64,000 nucleotides of DNA from Posidonia oceanica (taxonomy: Eukaryota > Streptophyta > Magnoliopsida > Alismatales > Posidoniaceae): the NCBI GenBank assembly GCA_037176725.1, contig JAZBRS010000049.1, forward strand, positions 12,046,001 through 12,110,000, written 5' to 3'. Positions 32,766 through 43,279 of the stretch are shown here, piece after piece; positions within the stretch are counted from its first letter, which is position 1, and each line of letters begins with the position of its first letter. Position numbers and translations under genes: made by a program. The notes beneath the pieces are model-generated. The model was not told the DNA's origin, ran no database searches, and was given only the letters and a program-made list of their open reading frames with translations.

Positions 32766-35700
32766 TGTAGACACCCCATTTTGACAGGCTGAATTGGTGG
32801 AATCTTTCTCTCTGGTGGCTTCTGGACCAAACCTTAACCCAAACCCAAAATCACACTCTTCTTTTCAAACCAAAACTCCAAAACAAACCCCTAAACCAAA
32901 CCTAAAACTACACCCATTTTCTAACCCAAAAACCATCCAAAAACCCTAGGAAAACCCATCCTTCCTAACCTAGAAAACCCTCCAAAAAATCCTTAGAATC
33001 TCCCACCAAAACTACTCCCAAAAACCCTAGAAAACCTAGGTAGAACCACCCTTTTTCTACACCCAAAATCCTTCCAAAAACCTTCCAAAATCCCACTTCA
33101 AACCCTAGGTCAAACACTAGAAACCTTAGGTCACACACTCACCCAATCCCACTCCAAATCCAAGCCTTTATCCTTCTCATCTCTCCACATTATCCTTTTC
33201 TCTCTCCAAATTATTATTTTCTCTCTCTTCTCTATCCTCCTTCTCATTCTCCTTCTTTTCCTTTCCTTCTTTCTCCTTTTCTTGCTTTCTAGTGGGCCCC
33301 CCTTATGCTTCTTTCCTTCCTTTATTTTATCTGTATTTTTATTTTATTTTATTTTATCTCTTGATTTTCTGATCAATAATTTCTTTCCTCCCCTCCCTTT
33401 CTTTCTTTCTTTTCTTCTTCCTCTCCTTTTTCTTTTCCTTTCTTCCACATTAAACCCCTAAAACTCTAATTAAAAAGGAAAACATAAGGAGAAACAAATC
33501 AGAACCTTAAAAGGAAATAATTAAAAAACTTGGACAAACAATTAAAAGAAAAATCCAGCTAAAAAGCAATTAAAAACTAAGAATGCAATCCAAAAATATA
33601 AAACAAACAAGAGGAAAATGCTATTAAAAAACAAACAAAAGAAAAATATAATCAAAACAAACAAAAAGAAAGAACCCTTTTAAAAATAACAACAATCAAA
33701 AGCAAATCCTAGGAAAGAAGAAACAATCAAAAAACCTAGGATGAGTAATTAAAAATCAACAGCAAACAATTAACAAACCTAAAGAAACAATTAAAACACA
33801 AACTTAAAACAATTTAAAAGACTTTACTAAAAAGAAAAAAGAGAAAAAACTTAATAAGAAAAACTTAACTTAAAGATAATTAAAAAACCTAACAAACATT
33901 TAAAACAAACTTAAAAAACAATTTAAACTTAAAGAAAATCATAAAAACTTAAACAAAACTAAAACCCCTCTTAACCCTAATTTAAAAAATTAAAAAACAA
34001 TCCTTTAAACCCTAATTAAAAATATTAACCTAAAAACAACTACTCTAAAACCATTTCCAAACCCCTTTTTATTTTCAAACTTTCTTCTCCTCCTAATTTC
34101 CCTTTCCCCTTCTTCCTCCCCATTTTCCTTCTTTCTTTTTCTTTTTTAATCCGGCCTGGCCCACTGCAGCATTCTCCCCCTCTTTCCTTTTTTCTTTTTC
34201 TTTCCCGCAGCCTAGCCCGCTAGAATTCTTCCCTCCTTTCTTTCTTTTCTTTTTTCGGTAGCCCAGCCCACCTGCAGCCCGCTCCTCCTCCTTCCCTTCT
34301 TTTCCTTTCTTCCTTCTTCTTCCTCCTTCTCTTTTCTCTTGCGAGCGCCAGCAGCAACCTTCCCCCCGTTTTCAAAATCCGAATTTCCCCCTCCGTTGCC
34401 ATCAGCCAGCCTGCCACCTCTGCTCTCACACACTCTCTCAGCCCTCCCGTCCTTGGCAGCGCATCTCCCGCAGCAGCATTAACTCCAGGCTGTCGCGCGT
34501 TGCCTCGCCGATCAGCTCTCCTTTCAGCTGCAGTCTCCCCACGTCCGTGGATTCAAATCCACCGTTCGTGCTCGGCCTCTAGTTAAAACCAGCCCTCAGC
34601 CTTCTCCTTCACCACCTTTTGCCAATTGAGAGAATCAGAGAGAGAGCATGAGAGCCAGAATCCTCCTCCTTCTCCTTCTGAAAATCCCAGCATTCCTTCT
34701 CCCAGCATCAGACCTCCTCAGACCTCTAAACTCTCCCAAATTCCTCCTCAAACCACACCCAATCACCCAGCATCCAACCCAGCCCTTCATCGCCCAGCCT
34801 CCTCCCGGAATCAACCCCAAACACCCCAACTCACCAGCATAGAACCCATCCCCCTCCACTTCCAAATTCCCCGCACCACAGACCACAAACTCACCCCAAA
34901 ATCCACCACAGAACTCACTAAAGCTCCACCTTCCCAGACCACCCGCTACTTCGCCTTCAGACCCACCACAGCCCAGATGATCCACTGCAAACACTTGCAT
35001 CAGTTCCTGTCCGCAATCGACCCATCTCTCCACCACCCAGCACAGCCTCCCTTAGCCCAATTCGAAGCCTCCTTCACCTTCACCAAGCCTCCAGCAACCC
35101 ACCGGAAGGCTGCACCCAGCTCGGGGAGCAACAGAACACCACCCCCACCTCCAACCGAACCAGCAGCACCCAATTTCCCATTTTCCCTTCCACCGACGTG
35201 CAAACTCGCGCTCGTGCTGCCTCTGAGCTCCGGAGGACCACCAGGAGCTGATCCAGACCGTCGTGTGCCACCGGGAGCGCCCGCAGCAGCCGCACCGTCA
35301 CTGCCGTCCTCTGCTCAACCCACCGAGGTCGGGGGAGCACATCAGCCGCGAAGAAAGGTACTTGATCGCACCTTTAGCTTAGTTTTTCCTTCGTCTTGCT
35401 TCCCAGCCCCTTAGAGTTAGGTTTCGCTCCTTGTCGCGCCAAGTCGTCACTGCCATGGACCTTTCTTCTCCGGCGAGCTCGCTACGCGCAGACCTGGCTC
35501 CGGAGGTCCGCAGCTCTCGCTGTCGATGCTCCGAGCACCGTGGAGGTCCCAGGAACTCCGTCCTGTCCTCCGTTTCTACCGGGAACCCCCGCAGCGACCG
35601 GTTCGACTCCAGCTTCTCCTGCAGAGCTTCGTCGCCTCCTCCGGTCCGCTCTGCCCTCCGTCATGGCTCGCTGACAAGCCTCCGACCTCCAGGGACGTCT

Positions 35701-38565
35701 TGCGCAGCCCACTAGCCCCCCAGCTCTGCCGGATCGCGCTCCCTTCTCCGGCGCAGGCGTCTGCAAATTTAGCTACAGTGTTTTCATTATTTTAATGCCG
35801 TACATTTCGTTTCGTTTTATTTTTCTGTTAACTTAGTAATTTTACCATCATATTGCATTTCTGCCTTGTAGTTTTATTTATTTGCTTTCCGGTCCAACCA
35901 CAGTTTATGTTTGATTTAATTCTGAATAAAAACTATATAACATTGCATGAAAAATCTGTAGTTTCTTTTATATGCATGTTAGTCCTACTGTAGTTTAAAA
36001 ACTTCTGATTTCTTTTACTTTTAGCCTAGCTATTTATTTTTATTGCAACTTGGTCCTCTGCAGTTCACAGCTTTTTGTTTTTCTTTAGTTTTAGCCTTGT
36101 TATTTATTTTTATTGCATGTTGATCCTGCTGTAGTTCAAAATACTTTTCTGTCTCTTAGTTTTTAGTCCAGTAGTTTATTTATTTTGTATCTAAGTCCTC
36201 CAGTTGATAAATGTCATTTAAATACCTATTTTTACCTTATTGCATTACTCTTAAGTCTTGCTGTTTATTTTATTTGCAAATCAGTCCTCTACTCAGTTGT
36301 TAGGTTTATTTAATTTCGTATTTTACCATATTACATTGCACTTTTATCCTGTTTTATTTTATTATTGCTTTCCAGTCCTCTACATGTTAGAAAAATCATT
36401 TAATTGCATACTTTACCATATTAAATTGTATTTTAGCCCTTGCATGTTTTTAAATTGCATTTTAGTCCTCTGCATGCATTCACAGCATTCATTTAAATTG
36501 CATTTTTTCCATATTGCATTGCATTTTAGACCCTGCATTTCTTTGCATTTGCATTTAGGTCCTTAGTCCATTCAGATTTCATTTAATCCCTTTTAAAACC
36601 TTATTGCATTATTGAAAAACCCAGAAACTTGTTTTTATTGCACTCAGACCCCCAGGTTTTCAAAAACATTGCATTTAGGTCCTTAGTTTTGCATTTAGTT
36701 GCATCCAGGTCCCTAACTTTTCAAAATCATTGTAGATAGGTCCCTAACTTTTCAAAATCATTGCATATAGGTCCCTAACTTTTCAAAATCAATGCATATA
36801 GGTCCCTAGGTTTGCATTTTAATCACATTTAAGTCCTTTTCTTGCATTTTTACATGCATTGCACCCATATCTCATTGCACTTAGCATTTTGGCACACTTT
36901 CAAGCACTTTTAGCTCCCATATATGTGGGAGGACCTGTTCTGCACACTCCTAGGACCTTTTTACACTTAGATCCCTTCTTTTCCCTGGTTCTTGGATCTT
37001 CTGATCTTGAGGCCTGTGCAACTCCCGATCGGACCACCGGATCTTCGCGACCAAGTCACCTGGACCACCCTGGTGGAGCAGACTCCCATGCTGACCAAGG
37101 TTACCTCTGATCAGGCCTCAGATCTCCAAGGTAAGTCCCTCTGAACCACTACATAGCACTTTATTGCATATCATTTGCATTGCATGCATTGTTTTCGCCC
37201 TGCGTTTTCCATGCATGTAGATTAGGCCTCCCTTCTTGCCTATCCACTCTACTCCTTCTTTTCGCGTACTCTTAGTGTTTTTGGGTTGAGTTTTCCTTGG
37301 ACTCACTACTAATCGCGACCTTCTTCCCCCTTTTCCACGATCCGATTGCACTGCAAGCTTTTGGCAGCGTGCGAGACACATCGTGGGACGGTTTAGTGGG
37401 AAACAGTCACAGGATAGTGGTGATCCCTCTGCTTACTCTCTTTCCCCCTTGTAGGTCTTCACACCTGCACTGTGTGGTCCTTAAGCAGTGTTTGTTTTCA
37501 CACTTACACTGCTTGCCTCTCCTTGTTTTACTCTCTCCCTTTGCATGTTTTTACATCTGCATTGCACGGTTTTTTACGATGTTTTGTTTCCGCACTTGCA
37601 TCGCTTGTTTCCCTTCGTTTCTTGCACCGTTTTACATGCCCGCTTTGTTTCTTGCATCGTTTTGCATGTCCGATTTGTTTCTTGCACCGTTTTGCCTGCT
37701 TGCTTTGTTTCTTGCACCGTTTTGCGTGCTCACTTTGTTTCTTGCACCGTTTTGCATGCCTGCTCTGTTTCCTACACCGTTTTGCGTACCTGCTTTGTTT
37801 CTTGCACTGTTTTACGTGCCTACTTTGTTTCTTGCATCGTTTTGCTTGTCGACTTTCGTTTCTCGCACTGTTTTGCGTGTTTGACATTGTTTTCCTTTGC
37901 ATGTCGCTCGCATTGCCTGGTTTTACCGATGTTTTGTTTTATCGCCTGCATTTGCATTGAGGGCAGTGATGCTTATTGCCTGGAGTTCTCACGGACCAGG
38001 GCTCGCCCAGTTCGGAACACAGATAGTGTTGCTGAGTGCTTAGGTTGAACGTTTAATTCCTTGCACGCATTCCATCACTTAGAGCACACCTATGAGCATC
38101 CAGTTAGGCATTCATGGCACTTAGGCATTCAAAATATGCATTTCCCTGCGTATGCGAGCGTAAGCCTAGAAAGACCGACTCTCAGGTGTATCGGGGGTGC
38201 CTAACACCTTCCCCGCACGTAACAGGAGTCCTTGCTCTTTCTCATTGCCTGCAATGACCATATTGCCCTTATCCTAGGCATGAGTCACATCATTTGCATC
38301 TTATTTCATTTGCATTGCATCTTTTGCTTGGTTTTGCGTGTTTATTCACGCATTTCCCCGATTTTCCTTGTCTCCCGACTTAATAGACACGGTGGCGACT
38401 CTGATTTGTCTTATCTTCCCATTTTCTTTCCTTTTTCCCTTTTTTAAGTGTTTTCGAGTTAAGTCTTCCTTCTCGGACACAGCCGTTAATAGTGAACCTA
38501 ATTCTGATCGGTGCACGCGAGCTTTGGCTTCGTGCATGGACGATCTAAACACCGGGATTATTACA
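32766..38565 (+). mobile_element. Solo LTR, family 1 (5.8 kb), inserted in the 3' UTR of B
   Basis: It starts TGTAGACACCCC and ends GGGATTATTACA. It is flanked by GTATT (32761-32765) and GTATC (38566-38570), a 5-bp target duplication with one change. The 3' UTR of B continues on both sides (compare A around 4985). It is collinear with the 3' LTR of A (7366-13117), including the A-rich tract, GC island, 30-bp repeats, hairpin (38192) and GTGGCGACTCTG (38392). No internal element sequence is present, so recombination between two LTRs probably removed it. Confidence 0.9.
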
Positions 38566-38619
38566 GTATCATTCCCCCATCTTTTCCCGTCGATATACTT
38601 GGATATCACGGGTTCAAAT

Positions 38620-39425
38620 CAAATAATCTCTTGCTGGCCGATAAATCCGATATCTTATCAATCAATCTCTTACCGACCGATAAGTCCGATATCTTATCAA
38701 TCAATCTCTTTCCGGCCGATAAGTCCGATATCTTATCGATCAATCTATCTCTTTGGCCGCTAAGTTCGATATCTTATCATCAACCATCAATCTCTTCGGC
38801 TGATACTCCGAAACTATCTATCTTTGGCCGATAAGTCCGACAGCTTATCATCTGCACTTGCAATCAATCTCCTCGGCTGATACTCCGAAACTATCCATCT
38901 CTGGCCGATAAGTCCAACAGCTTATCATCTGCACTTGCAATCAATCTCTTCGGCTGATACTCCAAAACTATCTATCTCTGGCCGATAAGTCCGACAGCTT
39001 ATCAATTGCACTTGCAATCAATCTCTTCAGCTGATACCCCGAAACTATCCATCTCTAGCTGATAAGTCCGATACCTTATCATCTGCACTTGCAATCAATC
39101 TCTTCGATTGATACTCCGAAACTATCTATCTCTGGCCGATAAGTCCGACAACTTATCATCTACACTTGCAATCTACCTTTCTGGCTGATGCTCCAAAACC
39201 ATCTATCCTTTCGGCTGATGCCCCGAAACCATCTATCCTTTCGGCTGATATCCAGTAATTATCACCCACAATTGCACCATTTGGCTGATATCCAGTAACT
39301 ATCACCTCCTGGCTGATGCTTCGAAACCATCTATCTTTCCGGCTGATGCTCCGAAACCATCCATCCTCCCGACTGATGATCCGAAACTCATCACCTCTGG
39401 CCGATAAGTCTGAAAGTTTATCACC
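38620..39425 (+). repeat. Covarying mini-hairpin array in the 3' UTR of B
   Basis: Tandem units such as CCGATAAGTCCGATATCTTATC-like hairpins (arms GATAAG/CTTATC) alternate with units having arms GATA/TATC, GATG/CATC (about 39180-39235) and GATGA/TCATC (about 39373-39392), around cores TCCGAAAC or CCAGTAA. Spacers often read TGCACTTGCAATCAATCTC. This is the diverged counterpart of A's array at 5760-6815. Confidence 0.88.
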
Positions 39426-39543
39426 TCCTTCACGCGACTTTGTTCCAGGAAGACGAAGTCCCGCATGCTTTCTCGGTAGGAGAAGATGCCCTTCTTCTCT
39501 CGCGTTTTTCTAGATTTTCACCCCCTTTTCTACGTGGCCCTAG

Positions 39544-42500
39544 TGTAGTAATCCTGAAATATCAAATCCATGTACGATGCCAAAGCTCTCGTGCGCAGAT
39601 CGACATTAGGGTCACTATATGCGGTAGGATCCGAGGGAAGAAACTTGACTCGAAAACGCTGGCAAAAAGAAAAGAAAAGAAAAGATAAGACAAAATCAGA
39701 GTCGCCACCAGGTCTATTGAATTGGAAGACAAGGAAAACCAAGGGTAAAGCATGAAAAGACATGCAAAACTGGATGCAAAGAGGGGGCAAAGGGATGCAA
39801 TGCAATGCTAAGTTATGCTATGACTCATGCCTAGGATAAGGAAAGGTCGATGCGAGCCAAGAGAAAGGGCAAGGACTCCTGTTATGCACGGGGAAGGTGT
39901 TAGGCACCCCCGATACGTCCGAGAGTCGGTCTTTGTTAGGCAATCTCGCGCTAATGCAGGAAAATGCTAGCCTAATGCCTAAATGCCATGATGCCTACCT
40001 ACTATACATGGGAAATAAACATGCTATTTATGTGCTCAGCAACACTGCTAGTGTTCCAAACTAGGCGGACCCTGGTTTGTGAGAACTCCTACGCAGTAAG
40101 CATCATAGCCCTAAATGCAGATGTAGGAGATAAAGCAAAACTGCAGGGAAAACCAAGCAATGCGAATGACATGCAAGCGATAAAGCAAAATAGGTGCGGA
40201 AAATGGTGCGAAACGCAGAAAACAAGGTGAAAGCAGGGTGCAAAACCAAAACAAGGGTTAGGCAGCATGCATTGGGGTTGCAATAAGCATTAGAAGCAAT
40301 AAAACACAGAAAACGGCGAACCAAGCAAAATCAGCGTTTTAAAACCAAGTCAAGCCAACTGCAAGCGTTGGACGCTAGCAACAGCAGCGTCCAACGTTGG
40401 ACGCTGCCATTGCTGGTGTCCAACAACTGCTGGAGGCAGACAACATGCAACATTTAGAAAACAATGCATTCTAGCTATATGAATGCAATACAGATGCAGA
40501 AATGCAGCTAAATGGGTGCAAGACATGCAAGGCTAACCTGACAAAGGATCAGAAAAGGAATCAGAGCAAGGAGCAAGCTAGGATCAAAGATCGAAGCAAG
40601 CAGAGTGTTGGACGCCCCTGAACATGGCGTCCAACGTTAGACGCCAGAGAGACAGGCATCTAACACAGGCCAGAGAGGAAAAAAAGAAAAGAATAAAAAA
40701 TGGGAACATGCATTTGGGCTACTGGAGATAAGCAGAGGGTAGACATGCAAGCAAGGGAAGCATAAGAAACCCAGAAAAGCATTACCTGTAGCATGTGCCA
40801 GGCCAGAGGCACAACCAGAATGTTGGACGCGAGCTTGGCTGGCGTCCAATGTTGGACACCTACATCAGCAGCGTACAACGCCCTGGGAGGCACAAACACA
40901 CAAAAAACTTGCATGGAACATAGCAAATGAACTAAAGAAGCCAAAGAATAATTGCAAAGGAAGCTAGCATGCATGGTAAACATTGAAGGCATGTAAACAA
41001 GCAAGATCAGAGCATTATACAGGCATCCAAAAGCAAACAGAGGGGCTGGGACGTTAGACGCTGGAGCCAGCAGCGTCCAACGTTGGACGCTGAAGTCTCT
41101 GGCATCCAACGCCCACAGCATGCAAGCTTACCTGTACTAAGGGGGAGCTGAGCTCTAAACCCCACCTATATGCATGCAAACATACTGATGGCATACCAGA
41201 GCAAAAGAAACATGTATTGCAAGCATTTAAGGCAAGGAGAGCAAGAAAGGAAGAACATGCATGGGAATGAAAGATAAAAAGACTAAAAGAAATAGCATAT
41301 AATTTAAGAGGAGGCTGACAATCCTAAGCATGGTTGCCATAGAGGCCAGGCATTACTAGGCCTACACAAAACATGCATGGATATCAAAAATAGGCATGGT
41401 ACAAGCATGGCAGCAAGTTACAACTAACAGAGGTGTTGGACGCTGGATGAACCAGCGTCCAACGTTGGACGCGGCTCACCCAGGCGTCCAACGCAAGCAG
41501 ATGGCAGATGGACTTAAAGCATGCAAGAAAGATTAGGCATGGATCAAAGCAGAGAAGTAGGCATGGTATAACATCTGAAAACGAGTAAAGGAGGCATGCT
41601 GCATGGATTCACAGAAAAACAAAAAAATAGCAAAGCATGGAGGGCATTAGAACAAGAGCAAAGCAAGACAGGGTGTTGGACGCTGGCCTATGCCGCGTCC
41701 AACGTTGGACGCACCGGATGGCACGTCCAACACACTAAACTTCGCTTCAGTGAAGCGAAGTCGCCAAATTGATTGAAAACTTCGATTAAACTAGCTAACA
41801 AGCAAAGGTGATCGATAACAAGCATGGTGGTATACTTGGTGTCGAAAATAGACGAGTGGATTGCTCCATCCATCTCCTCCTCCTCATCGCCGGAAAACCA
41901 AGCAATGGAGGGGTGTGTGCTGTGCTAAGATGCATGGAAAGCAAAGGAAAATGATCACACTAGCATGCATGGGCCTAAGGGAAAGAGAAGCAACCTTTAG
42001 ACGGCTTGGAACGGTGGAAACTCCTTCGTCGCCGGTGCTGCGGAGGTTGCGGCAGAGCCAACTCCGGCGAGGTCCCACGAGCTGCTGGAGGCACCAGAAG
42101 GGTCGCGAATGGTTGAGGATGGAGGTGGATGATCACTTTATGCTCTAGAGTCGACAAATTCTCTCTTGGCTCTCTGTGGTGAATGCTGCAATGGAGGGAA
42201 GGGGGCTGTTTTGTGCATCTGGTGCATGGGTTCGTGTGCGGGTAGTGTCAGGGGCTTCTAAGTGTGTGGGAGGCTCGAGGAATGTCAGGAGCTTGGCAGA
42301 GGTGTGTCAGATGACCGGCGGAGCCACGGCGGTGGCTGACACGGGCGACCGAAGGTTGTGAGGGCGGAGAGAGTGGATTTTGGGCTGAATTGGCAATGAT
42401 GGGTTCCAAAGGTAGTTACTCATTCTTGGAAGATAGTGGATGAGCTAGAGGGCAAGAGAGGACAGGTAGTAAGTGCGGGGAGGCAGTGGATTGGACGGCT

Positions 42501-42850
42501 GGTGAGCTGGAAGGGGCGGAACAGCCGCTGCTGTAACTGAGCCGTTGGACGCTGGAGCAGGAGGCGTCCAATGTTGGACGCTAGCATAGGGCACGTCCAA
42601 CGTTGGACGCTTCCTATTCTAGCGTACAACATGCTCTGTTGGCAAATGCTGCAAATGGGCTTGGGCTTGGGCTTAGGAAGGCTTGAAAATGCACAAGAGG
42701 CTTGGGTTAAGGCTTTTAGGGTTTGGGTAGGGTTTTAGGCTTGGAAATGGGTTAGAAAAGGGGTTAGGAAAATAGGAGCCATTCCAGAGTCCACACGAGC
42801 CTACAAGAGAAAACGACCAACTCCCAGGCTATCAGAATAGGGTGTCTACA
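39544..42850 (-). mobile_element. Solo LTR, family 3 (3.3 kb), minus strand, in the 3' UTR of B
   Basis: Read on plus it begins TGTAGTAATCC and ends GGTGTCTACA, which is an LTR in reverse. A perfect 5-bp target duplication CCTAG flanks it (39539-39543 and 42851-42855), and the 3' UTR of B continues on both sides. It carries seven inverted-repeat modules with arms GTTGGACGC/GCGTCCAAC at 40367, 40607, 40822, 41053, 41434, 41674 and 42543. The conserved LTR hairpin is at 39889-39912 and the CAGAGTCGCCA complement at 39697-39707. Short ORFs inside are not supported. Confidence 0.93.
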
Positions 42851-42855
42851 CCTAG

Positions 42856-43266
42856 CCGCTTCGCTTGCACCCTCAGGCAGGGACAAGCTATCCCTTTTCC
42901 CCCCTCTGGGCTGGCAGACCTCACTGCCTGGATGACAAGTTCGTCACTCTTGTCTGGCGTCCCTTTTGCGCGAATTTGGACTAACCACCAAATTCACGCA
43001 TTGCATCACAACCCTCTCTTAGCATCCTTTCGCATCAACCCTGCACTTCTTTATAGCATTGCATGCTAGATAATTGCATTAGCATGCATTGCATCGCATC
43101 AGCATTCACATCTGCGTCTGCATGTTGCATTGCGGCAACGAGTCACAACTTTCGGTGCATCCGCCGAATAAGCGACTCATGCCGATAACAATTTGTGCTC
43201 TTGCCAGTGTTGAGTGGGGTGTCTTGTCACCCCTAAGCCACGGTCTCGCTACGCTTGACCTCACTC
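42856..43266 (+). other. Element B 3' UTR, conserved unique end
   Basis: It continues 39430-39538 after the solo LTR. It matches A 6940-7352, including gacaagctatccc/gacaagctgcacc, the ttcggtgcatccgccgaataag stem and the string before the polypurine tract. No gene is seen. Confidence 0.7.
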
Positions 43267-43279
43267 AGGGAGGGGCATC
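43267..43279 (+). promoter_or_regulatory. Polypurine tract of element B
   Basis: AGGGAGGGGCATC directly precedes TGTAGACACC of the 3' LTR and is the same 13 bases as in A (7353-7365). Confidence 0.88.

Noticed and set aside
32766..38565. This LTR as the 3' LTR of element B
   Set aside because: No polypurine tract precedes it, it has its own near-perfect target duplication, and the 3' UTR continues after it to a PPT and a family 2 LTR that matches B's 5' LTR.
40367..42630. Regularly spaced palindromes as a possible CRISPR array
   Set aside because: The repeats are double hairpins about 230 bp or more apart inside a plant LTR. Spacers are long and unequal and no cas-like gene exists.
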